Shown here: positions 36,101 through 48,737 of the stretch, one piece after another
Layout of the letters: each line of letters begins with the position of its first letter
How positions within the stretch are numbered: position 1 is the first letter of the stretch
Source of the DNA: Eupeodes corollae
Lineage: Eukaryota; Arthropoda; Insecta; Diptera; Syrphidae
Reading direction: 5' to 3'
DNA length: 64,000 nucleotides
Assembly: GCF_945859685.1 (NCBI RefSeq)
Contig: NC_079148.1
Coordinates: forward strand, 44,837,946 to 44,901,945
Translations under genes and position numbers: made by a program
The notes under the pieces: model-generated
The model's input: only the letters and a program-made list of their open reading frames with translations
What the model was told of the DNA's origin: nothing
Databases searched by the model: none

Positions 36101-39100
36101 ATATTTTTGTTATTTCACCCCCGAAAACGACGACACACACTGTAAATCTTAACCGAGATTTATATCATTTTCCATCCAAGTAGAAATTCAAGACACACAC
36201 ATCAAATCACATCGAATACCGTCTAACCGCCATTCGGAATTTTAAAACTAAAAAAACTATAAAAGAATAAAACCAAAAAAAGGACGTTAGCTCCTTTTTT
36301 TCCCTTTAGTTTTGCAAGACCAATAAAATACTAATATTTTTTTCTGGGTAAATTTTCCGAATGATACTATCGCAAACAACCACGACCGTATGACGCCCGT
36401 ATACAAGTTGAACTGATGATGAAAATCAAGGGTTTATCCCTTAAAGTTAGCCGTAAAAAAGCACCGAGCATCTGGAATGTTGACTCTCTAAAACTAGGAT
36501 GTGTCCTCCTGTGCGAATCTTACGGCAACAGCAATGGCAAAACTGACGCCAACAACACAACCCACCCAAAAAATCAAAAAAAAACCAAAAGACTTCAAAG
36601 AAGAGAAAATCAGAGAGTATCTACTTTTGATGCTGTGGTGAGATTCGTCTCCATATCCTTGGAATAAGCGAAAAATGATTCTATTTTCGTTATCATTCAA
36701 AGTACAATAGGATTCCTAGGTTTTTGTTTGTATGACAAGAACCAAAAACAAGAACAAAAAAAACAACAACCATGAATCCTTTTTTAAGAGTACGAACGAC
36801 TCAATTCTCTTTAGAAAGGACATCCATGGGACAATTTGAGAGAGTGATGCTGGATATACGCAAAATCTGACGAAATTCACCACGCAATGCCACCTTATGC
36901 CACAGCATCAACAATGACATGTGGCGCCATCTCGTGTGATTTTCCAGTAGCTCCTTATCAGTGAATAGTTGATGAGACGCAAAAGAAAGAAAAAATTCCT
37001 ACAGTATAAACAGAAAACAGAAAAATAAGGTAGACAGTCCTTCCAGGACATGCGCTTTATATGAATTATTTTGGAAGAACTTCGCTCTAAGTAAGTATGT
37101 AGTTTTTATGGATTGTGTACCATGTCCAGTTTGGTGTATTTTAACCTCAAAACAAACAGTAAAATACTTATATCAAAAAGATTGCGACAGTATGATTATT
37201 TTTGACAGCAAAAAGTTGGGTAACTTAAAAATTTCTTAGGCAGTGTATTCAAAGGACTTCGCGTACGTTTTTGAGATGTGATTTGCTGGGCAGGAAACAA
37301 AAGGGATCAGTGTTGATTTTTGTAGTTTTTTCGTTTTGTTTTTACTTTACTATGATTCAGGATATATTTGTACTCGTACATAAATAAGGAAAAGGTTCGA
37401 CAAAGGATTTCCTAAAAGATTACTTTCTGACCTATGTTGTTTATGTAAGTTTCATGCAAATTGTCACACAAATACACAAAGGACTAAACAAAAAAGAGGA
37501 CACTTTATCAAGATGGGATTAATAAATAAAGGGAATATGGGGTTGCGTGGGGCGTAGTGTGGTACAACAGTGGTGACAGAAGCGTCATAGGATTAAAGTA
37601 ATATCCTTTTTCCTTTGTTTTGCCCCCTTTTAAGGTTAACATACATATATATGTGTCTGTGTTTGGTTGTACTACGTGTGGATATATAACGATATAAGGA
37701 ATTTTCTAACAAATTGTTAAAGCGATATACATATGCATTAGATGGTTTTAATGGTTAACATTAAAGCTAGGCCTGAATCCACCCTCCTCCCCAATTGGCA
37801 CTTCAGTAACTCGCTAATGAACTACAGAAGCTCTTACCGAGTTCAGTGGTTGTGCCAGAGTGCGGAGTACTTCACGTGGTTTTCGATGGAAATATATGGG
37901 GCGCGCAAAAATAAGACAACATGTTTTTGTGGTTGAGTGTGCGTCTGCTACGGACTCACTCAGTAAGGACGGGAAGCAAAGGGATGTAAAGGAATTTTAA
38001 GTTTTTTTTTTGTGTTTGGTTAGTCTGTATATTTGACATCGGGAGGAGAGTTTCTGTTCCTCATTCTATCATGCGGTGTTATTTCGCACAACCTAACGTA
38101 TTTGTGTTCAAAATAACAGAAGGGGTGTTGCTAATAAGTGGGAACATACAAACATATATACATATCTACTTATACCTACAGCCTTAAAGTGAAGCTCTGA
38201 TTTTGTAATAATTTAACAGGAAATGGATGCTGAAAGTAAATTGCATGCAATTCAACTCTTATTATTTGACTGAAGTGTTTTTACTCTACATATTTGTGTG
38301 TGGTGGCAAAATTGAAGTTTTTGGATGGGGATGATTTTGTATTTTATTTTTTGTAAGGGGGTGGTTTTGCTTAGTTTTTAATTTACATAATTTCGGAAAT
38401 ATGGTGTTAAGATGGCATAATTTGAAAACAAATTTTATGCACAGAAGGAATAGTATTATTTCGAATATTTTTTTTAATTTTTCTTTGTTTTTCTTTGCAT
38501 TTAAATGTTAAAAAATTAATGGCTACAAAGTCAAAGAAAATTAATGGTAGGTGATGGCTTGATGAATATCTAAGAAATTGTGAACAAGAGTAACTTCTTC
38601 GTGTTCTACGTATACCTATGACTTTTTGAATAACTTTTGTTTAATACATTTTAAAAACCTTATTGCAAAATTTAAGAAGTTTATAACAACAAACCAAAAG
38701 AAATATATGAACAGTTTTATAAAAAAAGTTTTAATATAAAAATCAACCAATTCTGGATTGGATTTAAGATACTTTTTCATTTTCAAAACTATCTATTTGT
38801 GTAATACTAAAAAGACGAATTTTCGATAGCTTAAGTTTTAAATTCTACATAGCTTTTGAGTTATTCCAGAAAACAGCTTAACCAATTTCTCAAAAATGCA
38901 TTTCTGTATAAGAATTTAAAAATGTTATTCTACTCTTTTTTTCTGTGTCATATAAGGAATGGAAAAATTAAAGTATTGCTTTAAAATAAACAAAATCACG
39001 GAACTTTAAGATTGTTTAATCGAGTTTATTTTTAAACGGTTTGATTTTTAAAATGGATCACTTTAGAAATGTACCCTTTCCCTATTTCATGTAATAATGG

Positions 39101-40740
39101 GATTTTGTTCAACTTATTAATATTAATTAATACCATATGAAGTTTAATCCAAATGAATTATATTTATTACTATGAATGAAATATGTATAACTTTCAAGAA
39201 CAGAAAAAAAAACTGACAAAAAATGACTGTCCTAAAAAAAGACATTCTCATTAATTTAATAATGACAAAAATTCTCATTAATACAGGTATACGCATAAAT
39301 TATCAGAATATTATTATGAAAAATATAGCTTCATATCCTTGTTCCGTGTCATGTCATGTTTTTTTTTTTGAACATAATTAATTTGGTGCAATTTAATATT
39401 GTATTATGTTATTCTAAGAATCAACTTGAAAAAAAATAAATAAATATTTTTTAATAAAGATAGATATTAAATAAAATTTCAATTAAGTTAAAGCTTTATT
39501 AACCACACCACAGTTCCCTGAAGCTTTTGTGGCAATCAACCGAAATTCATATTTTAATAATTAAGTATCATCATTCTGGTTAAACTTTCATGGCTACACT
39601 CAAACCTAAGAGCATATACCTACATACATTGTAATATCTATATTTTTTGTATTTAGGTACTGATACAAATATTTCAATCAAATATAAAATAAACCACAAA
39701 ATTCCAATTATAATAAAATTCTCTTCAATATTAAGCCATCGCACATCATGAACTTAATAGAAACCTTGTTAAAGTTAAAGTTTTGTGATACATAAATAAA
39801 ATTTAAAACTTAAAAACTAACTATTTTAAGTGACAAATTTTTGCTTAAATTAAAATGCTTTAAATACCGGGTCAAGGGGATGTTTTTGTACGAATTATAA
39901 CTGTAGGTAGGTATATTTTTATCTGTCACTTCTGCAGTATTATATAGAGTAAACCGTAAAGAGTGGGAATATCCTTGAAGTTCAACCAGCAGTAAAATTT
40001 CGGTCAGTTTACGCTATAGATAGATCCGTGTACACACATACATACATACCTGCTTACGTATTTTCGACATTAAGGTCAGTCTTAATTAACCCATTGGAAT
40101 AATGAAAATAAACTTTCCGCAACTGTATTTATATTGTTTTTGTTCCTTTATGCTTATTGAAGTTGGTTTAGGATGATAATAATAAAAGGGGATTGAATAT
40201 GTGGTTGTTTTTGTTTTTTTTTTTTGTTTTGTTTAGGGTCTTCCAAGGTTATGGTCTTATGGTTAAACCAAGCAAGCAACCAACCAACACATTTCCGGTA
40301 TTTCAATAATAATGGAGATTAATTATTATACTTACGACTTTTATAGGAAACATAGTTTCTGTTTATTATATTGGACTTACCTGAAATGAGAAAAGGAAGA
40401 AAAATAGTTAGCATTTGTAACGAAAATTGTATAAAAGTGATAAAATAGTTTTTCAAGCGGTTTTGGGTCCTAAAAGTTTGAAAGAAAAGCCCCATTTTAC
40501 TTTCAAAGTAACTTAATTCTAAATAATTTCTTAATTTCATGTGGTCTTAAAAAACCTAGTTTTAATAAGTTTTTGAAAGTTTTAAAAAAAGGAATTAAGA
40601 ATATCAAAACCTTTTTCAATGTTTTAGAATTGTCATGATGTAGAATATCAGAAGCTAGTTCTTACCTTAAATCTTTAACATTTTGAGGTGTATAAAATTT
40701 TACATTATTATTTAATAGATATCATACACCCTTCCTTACT
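33166..40740. other. Long AT-rich block, no gene or known transposon recognised
   Basis: Both strands were read over 7.5 kb. All ORFs are under about 95 codons and have A/T-driven composition. A less AT-rich segment at 36100-37000 has a TATA-like CTATAAAAG (about 36255) and short ORFs on both strands. A second one lies at 37740-37970. Neither can be assigned. It may be a large intron or regulatory DNA. Confidence 0.35.
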
Positions 40741-41368
40741 TATGGTCTCTAGTCAGCTCGCCTTCTAGCTAGCTGGTCTCCAGTTTCGCACGGAAAATTG
40801 GTTGGGGTCTTTTTCTACCAGCGTGCGCCATCTTCTTCTACTGCGCCGTCTATCTATGCAGACAGGACTAAAAATCACTCGAAGAATTTATGTCTCGAAG
40901 CATCCTAAGACGCTCTAATCTTTCTTTGAAAGGGTTCAAACCTCAGCGCCATAAATGATAACTGAGACGTTGAGGGTCTTATAGATGGTGATTTCAAATG
41001 CTCCAGAAAGGACTTTTTTACTTAATTGCCTTCTAAGTCCAAAAAAGTAGCGATTTGCAAGAGTCATTCTTCGTTTGATTTCAGTGGTGGTGTCTTTGTC
41101 TGAATTTATATTGGTGTCTAGGTAGACAAAGTCCTTAACTAACTCAAAGTTATAGCTGTCCATGTCGTTGTTTTGTTCAAGACGTTGTCGTCGTTTAATG
41201 TTCTTTTTTTAAGACAGAATATACTTGGTCTTACCCTCATTGTCCACAAACCAATCTTCTAGGCTTCAATACAAACACTCCACTGAAATCAAGCTTTGAT
41301 CTTCCAATTATGTAAATATCATCTAGGTATCTGAGTAATTGGATAGACCTTTGGAAGATTGTGTCTCA

Positions 41369-41383
41369 AGTGTTGACGGTTAA
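41369..41383. repeat. Target-site duplication of the SINE, left copy
   Basis: AGTGTTGACGGTTAA, identical to 41671-41685. Confidence 0.92.
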
Positions 41384-41670
41384 ATAAATAAATCAATTAG
41401 GTGTCCATGAAGAACCAGGGCCTAATGACTTACAACCTTCCTGTATGCGAGTAATATTGTCAGAGATAGAAGGGACCTACTGTTTATATGCCGAATCCGA
41501 ACGGCTATAATTTGAGAAAGCACTTTGCATGAAGAATTACTCTTGGACGATTTGTCAATTCCTCACAAGAGGCAGCACCCGTGAAAAAGTTAGGTGGCAC
41601 AGGCTGGGATTGAACCCAAGACCCCTTGCAGATAGTCCAGCGCACTAACCATCACGCTACGGGTACTACT
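41384..41670 (-). mobile_element. tRNA-derived SINE, minus strand, with 15-bp target duplication
   Basis: In minus orientation the copy starts with AGTAGTACCCGTAGCGTGATGG near 41670. It runs through the tRNA-like head and body and ends in an (ATTT)n tail, seen as TAAATAAATAAAT at 41381-41393. The flanking 15-bp direct repeats are perfect, so this is a retrotransposed copy and comparatively young. It interrupts the RTE-like pseudogene between its CDLFN block and its YLDD active-site block. Confidence 0.92.
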
Positions 41671-41685
41671 AGTGTTGACGGTTAA
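41671..41685. repeat. Target-site duplication of the SINE, right copy
   Basis: AGTGTTGACGGTTAA, identical to 41369-41383. Confidence 0.92.
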
Positions 41686-41940
41686 GTTTTGCACAATTAT
41701 TTCCAGATGTCGATGTTGAAGAGGTCGCATAACAGTGCTAAGGTGAGATCTTTTCAGACCTGTGTTCACAAACGGATAAGTTTAACAGGGTTGCCAAAGC
41801 TAGACACTTCTTTGTAGAACTCTTCCCTAAAGAAGCTTAAATACTCCGTTTTAAAATCGATAAGGAGAGTGTGACGATTGGTGTCCTTACAAACTAGCGT
41901 CTGTTATTTTTAACTAATTCTGTAGGAAAATTTAAGACGC

Positions 41941-44900
41941 TTACCGAATGACTTAGCGTTTATTTAAAAAAAGTTGTCAACATCGATATTTTTTTTCAAG
42001 ACGTTACAGTCTAAGAACAATGTGTATAAACATTGTTAAAAACGTCTTTTTTTTCCCAGTGGAGCATTTTTGAATTAAAATTTATTTAATAATATTAACA
42101 TTTTTCAGCTAAAAAAAGTACATATGTTTCATTTTTTCATACACAAAAATTAGTAACTTGATTTTTTTAACTCATATTCAATTATATAAAAGACTAAAAT
42201 ACATTCTTGTGGCCATCAAAATTGAGACATTTAGAGATTTCACAAGATTCAAGATTCTTTAAATTGCTGGTCATTCACTTAAAAAATTTCAACCCCTTTA
42301 TATAATTTAACAAATTAATTTGAAAGATTTTAATCAATTTGTTTTCTGAATCATATTATAAAACAACAAATTAATTAGTTTTCATCTGACATTCCATTTC
42401 AATAGCTTAAGGTCTTTCAGTTTAGTAAATTAAATTCAGACTTATTTGTACACAATGCACCATCCTTTATCTTCATTTACAACGTTCCTATCCTCCTCAC
42501 CCCTTTACTCCGTCTGAGTCGTTACCTTGCCAAACAATTTGAATGTCTCTGCAATGTGAATTAAAGTCTCTTTAACCTTTTTAAATGTGTTTAATTTTCT
42601 GAAAATATTTTTGCAGCTTTTACTCTTTAAATTAAATTACACAACAAAAACCAAATAAAATATAAAATAACAAACAACAATTTGAAAATAAGAAAAAATA
42701 ACTTTTAATCAATTTTTAATCAAAAACTCTGTGCTAGTGACATTATAATGTATTGTATGCGTCCTCAAAAGATATGTTTTTCTATTTTATTTTGAAAATA
42801 CCCCTTTTTTGTGTGTCATTTAAAAATTGATTAAGTAAGAATATCTTTGGATAAATGGATAGGCCAACATCAAAAAAGAAGTATTTTCACAACAATAAAC
42901 CAACAAAAATTAATTCTGTTAAGAAGAAGGACAAGTATACATAAAAATAGGAGGAACTTTAATCCAAGTCGAATTTGAAATTTATCTCAACTTTTTTTTG
43001 TTGAACTTTATTGTGAACGTTGATGTTTAAGTATTATACTAATTCTTTCAATTCACGTCAATAAACTTTTCATACATATTAAGAGATAGAAAATAAAATA
43101 CATAAGTTCAAAAGTAGAAGCAGGTCGGTTGCCTCGAACTCTACTGGTTTTACTATGCCCAGGACCGTGACTATGTAGGTGAATTACTATTCTTTTTTAT
43201 TTATTTAAGTTTGATTTTAATTCAATGTTATTGATTGATGACGCAAAGAATTCATTATAAAAAGCTTACGACTTCACCTGAAACATGTCGAGTATAAGTT
43301 TTACAAGTTTTTGGTGTTAAAAGTTGTACTTTTTAATATAACGCACTTTGAATTTCTAGTGTCTAAATAGTAGTCAATATTTTTACTTTGTATTGAAAAT
43401 GTTCTCAAAACTTAAATAGATAAAGAAAAGTTCAAAATTATTTTGAGGACCAGCTTAGATTTGTATTTTTAAACAATGTTTTAATTCATTAACATAAAAT
43501 GAAAAAAATAAATATTATTTTAAAGTTTGCAGGATTTTGCTCTCAGCCCACTGTGAATGTTTATTTTCCATTAAATCTTACCTTCTACTGTATTTTGTAA
43601 CTACGAACCTGCTATATACTAGACATACATTACAAACATACATAATTCATATAAAAGAGCAACATAAGATCCAAAGAGGTCGTCCAGTGTAAAGTTTATT
43701 GTGCCTGTCTTAATTGTAAAGCCATTAGATAAAGATATATATAAAAGAAAACAGAGAGGAAGACAGAGACAGAAAGAAAATTCACATTTCACAAAAGGAT
43801 AAGAAAATTATAGTCACGCTTTACAGTGTTCAGATACACAACATACACACACACACACACACAAACAGACATATACGTATAAATTCACAATGTGATTTAT
43901 AAAGGCAATAAGAACTTACTATGAATCTAAAGAGGCGGAATAGAAATAGTAGCAAGGAAACATCCTTCTTCTTGTTGTATAGTTTTAGATATGTGTCTCT
44001 TCAGTGTAGAAGTAATGTAGTTATAGTGTTGTATATGTGATGTGTATTTGTCTAGATAAAAGGATACCTGGCTATTGTGTCCTTTTACAATTCTAATTAA
44101 ATCGAGATTAAAGTGAATGGGAGCATTGACATAAAATTTCACTTAAAGATTCAATCAAATTAATGAATTACTTTAGTTTGAGGCAAAATACAAGGCAGTT
44201 GTTGTTTTAGTTAGATGGAGATACATGGAAACATTTTTAATGAAACTTTGGAAACATTTAAAAATTTGTCATAATTGTTCGTGAATTAGTGGAACATATT
44301 TTTGAGAGGCAAATTGACAACTTAATAAATTCATATTGTTTTCGTTTATATGCACTAAGCTTATTTTTTACCATTTATTTTGAATGGAATTTGAATCCTT
44401 AAAACCTCTGAGAGTTACAACATTTAAAAATTCAAATTTTTAAATTTTATACGTACCTATAGTTTTGACTTTTTGGCACTTTCAATATTTTTTTTCATAT
44501 TACTTTAGATTAACAATACTGGAAATACAAGTCTAGAAAATCAACGGATGGTTATAGAATCTTAGACTCAGAGGTATTCAAATTGTAAATTTTCAGTGTT
44601 GCTCAAGAAATTTTGGTATGACTTTTTAAGTAAAAAACACCACTATCCCTTTGGAAAATAAGACATATTATACGAATGAGCTAGACAAGAAGAATGCTGT
44701 AAGAATTTATGCAATTTCTTCTCTAATCTTTATCAAGGATGTAAAAGTACATTTTTGTATATCAAGGACTTCAAGAGTACTTATACAATGTACCTTAAAC
44801 GACTTCTTAACAAATATAACATTGAAGAAATTTATGTGAACAAATTAATTTATTACTATAAAATAAGCTCAATTGGAGTAAAATTTTTGAAATACCTAAT

Positions 44901-45685
44901 ATACTGACTTTAGGACAATAAAGAGATATCATATTTCATCATTTTACTTTTTGTATGTATAATTAAAGTTTATACATATTTATGTAAATATTAATTAAGA
45001 TACTAGAATTTCCCTCAAGAAAACAAAAAGTAAATACCTGGAAAAGATGAAAACCTATCAATCAATAAATCTAATTAATGTATTTTGGCATTCTCAAATG
45101 TCAATGAAAAACGGAAAAAAGATTGTATGCGCATAACTTATTTAATCATAAATAAATATTTAACTGATAATCGAGAATATTGTCAATTTTTGAAAATGCT
45201 CAATTAAGCAACACTTAGGTTCGAGCTGTTAATCAAAAAGATGCATGCAAGGTTTTAAATAGTAAAAAATGTACTTCTTTAGAATTGTTTTGACTGTTGA
45301 GATAGTTTTTTATTGAATATATTGTTGGCTTTAAGTCGACGATAAATGGCAACATTTTTTATTTGACAAATCTAATAACAAGATTTTCCAATAGGATGTT
45401 AAAAAATGAATTATTTATAAATCATGTTTCAACATAATACAAATGCAGGTTTATAGTTTTAAAATGTTTGTTTGAATGAATAATTAACTACTATTTATTA
45501 TAAGTTAATACTTTTTACGAAAGGACAAAGTATAACATAAGACAACTGTAGTTCACCAAGGCGTATGCTTACTTTTTGAGTTTTCAGAAATTGTGCCACA
45601 CGACGACGTCAGTTAATAAAAATTAATATAAAAAAAAGGCTGGGATGTTTTTTTATAATAAGCGCAAACTCAAAAGGATATATTA
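41941..45685. other. AT-rich stretch, no gene recognised
   Basis: An (AC)n tract lies at 43845-43862. ORFs are short and unconvincing. No transposon domain was found. Confidence 0.35.
43845..43862 (+). repeat. (AC)n microsatellite
   Basis: Nine AC units in a wider AC-rich segment. Confidence 0.9.
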
Positions 45686-45689
45686 CCTT

Positions 45690-48200
45690 TATTATGTAGA
45701 CACAGTATAAGCACTAGGAAAGGGAGAGAGGGTTTGAAAAGAGATGACGGTGCATATTCGTTTTGAATTCCTGAATATTGCAATGACTAGGAAAGACAGA
45801 GTGTGGTAAGACATTCCACATTCGCGTAGTACGGCCAAAGAACGAATCTCTGTATTTGACAGTGAAGCGGCCGAAGTTGGGCTGGAGGGTGTATTGATGA
45901 GCATTCCTAGAAGCGAGAGTATTACGGTTGAACGGCTATTTCTCTAGAGGAAAAACCATTAAAATGACGGTAAAAGAGATTGGGACAAGAAACATTTTTA
46001 CGGTGTTCAAGTGACGTAAATGATCTTATGATGGTAATATCACCAATCAATCTAAATGCTCTACGTTCAATACTATCCAAGAAACTTAGAAAGTTGCAGG
46101 AGCACCAGCCCAGATATGGGAGTTATACTCAAGCTTTGGACGTATATAAGCCTTGTAGATAACAGCCAGATCAGAGGGGGAGAAAAACTTCTTGCATCGC
46201 CTTAGAAAACCCAAACATCTTGCGGCATTTTTGGCGACATCGCGTATGTGATCGTTCCACAAAAGGTGGTTGGTGGTCAAATACGAGAATATCAAGATGT
46301 TCAGTTTCCTCGATGCAAGTGCCATTTATGGATAATGGCGCGGGGGGTATATTTCGCTTTAACGATACAAGACAGCATTGCGTTTTCGAAGCATTAAATT
46401 CCACGCGGTTTCTTATTCCCCATTATACAATGCTTATTTGGTCGGAATTTAATGAGTTTATCATATTTTGTCGTTGAAGTTCCACATCCGAAGAAGAGGG
46501 GTGTGAATTTGAAATCGTCAGCGAAACAATGTATTGTATTAGATGTTGCAGACAAAAGATCATTAATAAAAATGAGAAAGAGTGTTGGAGATAAAACAGA
46601 GCCCTGGGGCACACCAGCATTTATTTTATGGTTTTCAGACTTGAATCCATCCAATACAACTTGTATTGAACGATTCGGAAGGTAATTACTAATCCAATGT
46701 AGGAGGGATTCATGAAAACCGAAAGCACGTATCTAGCACGCAATAATCTTACTTTCTCTAAAACTATGTAAAGATTTGTTCCACTGTTCGGTGAGATAAC
46801 CCATGAGATCACCAGTGGACCTATTGCTACGAAAGCCATACTGTCGGTCATTAAGAAGCTTCCATTCTTCAAGATGTAAGTGCAATCGGTCGGTAATAAG
46901 ACGGTGAAGAAGATTCGCCTTTTTTGGAAATAGGCTGGACAAATGCCGTTTTCCACCCGCTCGGAATGAGACCTGACGAATAGGACAGATGAAAAAGCTT
47001 ACGCAGTGGTTTTACCAGTGTTGAAGATTTATGTATATTAAGATCTTTTAGGACTCTCGCTACTGTACGAGTGCGAAAGAAGATTTGCCCCATAAAATCA
47101 CTAACTCGCTCAAGTACAGGCGGAGTCATAACACTCACTGGCAGCGTTGAATTGGTGGCGAACTGCCTAGCAAAGAGATTTGCTTTCTCTTAAGAGCTAA
47201 CAAATGGAGTGTCATTCACAACGAGCGTAGGAACCAAGGAAGAGGAAGAATTCCTCATATTTTTTACAAATGACCAAAAATTTTTACTGCCTTTGGGACA
47301 TTGCAGTATTTTTTGCCGTAATTTTTGGTCATGTACAAATTTGGTTCGTCGAATATTGGCGTTGCAGGACTTCCTGGCTTGTTTGAACTTCCTCAGTTGG
47401 ATTGGCTTTAAAGCAACGGAGACTTATCTTCTTGACCCTCATAACCCTTTTACAGCTCGCATCGAACCATGCGTTTTTCTTACGTCTGATGCTTTTAACC
47501 CTATTAGGGATAAAAGTTCTCATTCCCAGGAGAATCAAACTTGTGCTCATACCAGCGCTGGCGTCAACGTCACTATCGAGGAAGCATAGTGACCAGTTAA
47601 AGATCCTGAAGTAATTATTGAGACCGTCCCAGTTGGCTTTCTCGTATTGCCAAACGGTTCTCTTAGGAGCTCTTTCTTTAACTGACCTGTTTTGATACGA
47701 GAAACTTGCTGATATAACACAATGGTCAGATGTGCCTAGAGGAGATAGAACACTAACAGTGTACTTGTCAGAGTCAGAGGTCCTGATAATATTGAAGCCA
47801 TGAAGAATTGTGTACATTGAAATCGCCCGTAACAACGATTTCAGTGCGAAGATAGGACGAGACAATTCTTTGGATGGAATCACACAAAGCATCAAATTCA
47901 ATAGAAGTTGACACTCTGTCTAGATTGGGGCTTCGATAAAGGAAGCAATAGTGAATGATTTGCTTATTCACGGAAAAAAGAATTGATGCAGAGACCAATT
48001 GTGGCAAAAACTGATAAGCAACATCATTTCTAATGTATATGGCGGGACCATGATGGGAAAAGAATAATGGCACCAAGTTATACACCCACCTGGGTTTCAC
48101 TTAGTGCCAATACAGCTGACCTGTTTAAAGCAAAATGGGAGTACACAGAAAGAAAATTCCCTCTAAGACCACAATAATCTACCCTGACATGTCTAGCCAT
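45690..48200 (-). mobile_element. CR1/Jockey-group LINE ORF2 pseudogene, longest family A copy (A3)
   Basis: Minus-strand frames give an AP-endonuclease-type domain followed by a reverse transcriptase. Endonuclease: MARHVRVDYCG at 48200, ALSETQ with the metal-binding Glu, AIYIRNDVAY, VVTGDFNVHNSSW, then PLGTSDHCVISASF (about 47720). The normal stretch of some 35-40 residues between GDFN and SDH is missing. Reverse transcriptase: GWKTAFVQPISKKGE, RQYGFRSNRST, INAGVPQGSVLSPTLF and the active-site FADD (about 46540). The block that should read LDISKAFDRVW, with the first catalytic Asp, is deleted between SKIIA and RAFGFHES. The C terminus (IRPKLEYNSHIWAGAP and a region to about 45690) supports CR1-like affinity. 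ORF1 is absent. Many frameshifts are present, so it is inactive. Confidence 0.88.
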
Positions 48201-48376
48201 TGCAAATAAAAGAAGAACAAAAACCAAAACAGACAAAGACTATAAGAAAAATGCGACCCACACTGATAACTTTCAATCCCGTCTGTCAATTTGTCATGCT
48301 TTAAAGTTTGTAGGCTTTCGTGTTGGGTAAAAAAAGTTATCAGTTGAATTATTCTTAATAGATATATATAGTTAAG

Positions 48377-48387
48377 ATTGAACTTCT
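48377..48387. repeat. SINE target-site duplication, left
   Basis: ATTGAACTTCT, identical to 48709-48719. Confidence 0.8.
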
Positions 48388-48708
48388 CAAATCAAAATCA
48401 AATGGGATGGCGCAACAGTCCGTTGTGAACCATGGCCTAGTGACTTACAACTCTCAACCATTCCTGTGTGCGAGTACTGTTGTCAGGAATGGAAGGGACC
48501 TACAATTTAAGGCCGAATCCGAACGGCTAGTTTGAGAAAGCACTTTTTCATGACAAGAATTACTATTGAAGGATTTGTCAATTCCTCGCAAGAGGCAGTA
48601 CCCGCTAAAATTAATTTTTTTAAATCAAGGTGGCACAGGCAGGGATTGAACCCTAGACCCCTTGCATGACAGTCCAACGCACTAACCATCATGCCACGGG
48701 TATTACGA
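48388..48708 (-). mobile_element. tRNA-derived SINE, minus strand, with 11-bp target duplication
   Basis: In minus orientation the head (TACCCGTGGCATGATGGTTA, reading down from 48702) and body are complete. The end is GGATGGCGCAACAGTCCGT on the plus strand near 48415. There is a short insertion between the head and the CACGGGTAC arm, so the inverted repeat is degraded here. Flanking ATTGAACTTCT repeats mark the insertion. Confidence 0.88.
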
Positions 48709-48719
48709 ATTGAACTTCT
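48709..48719. repeat. SINE target-site duplication, right
   Basis: ATTGAACTTCT, identical to 48377-48387. Confidence 0.8.
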
Positions 48720-48737
48720 AGTTTTGTTTAATAGATT

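Larger units (their letters stand above)
40741..41940 (-). mobile_element. RTE-like LINE reverse transcriptase pseudogene, split by a SINE
   Basis: Minus-strand pieces in order: IDFKTEYLSFFREEFYKE and VSSFGNPVKLIRL (upstream of 41690), LCDLFNIDIW just before the SINE, then the active-site region QLLRYLDDIYIIGRSKL (41340-41290). After it come FVYLDTNINSDKDTTTEIKR, RRQLSKKVLSGAFEITIYKT and IIYGAEV (41110-40936), then a decayed C-terminal end. The core motif, normally YADD, is YLDD. A block between RLIRL and CDLFN, which should hold the RQGDALS region, is deleted. Stops and frameshifts are frequent. The wording is that of the RTE-like or craniofacial-development-protein-2-like LINE group; the clade is inferred. 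Confidence 0.75.

Noticed and set aside
36494..36700. Minus-strand ORF with a signal-peptide-like end and a GTAAGA donor-like site
   Set aside because: Hydrophobic stretch is produced by a T-rich run, no convincing start or partner exon was found, and an opposite-strand ORF of similar length overlaps it.
37742..37936. ORF of 64 codons in a less AT-rich segment
   Set aside because: Composition is plausible but there is no recognisable domain, no splice context I trust and no second exon.
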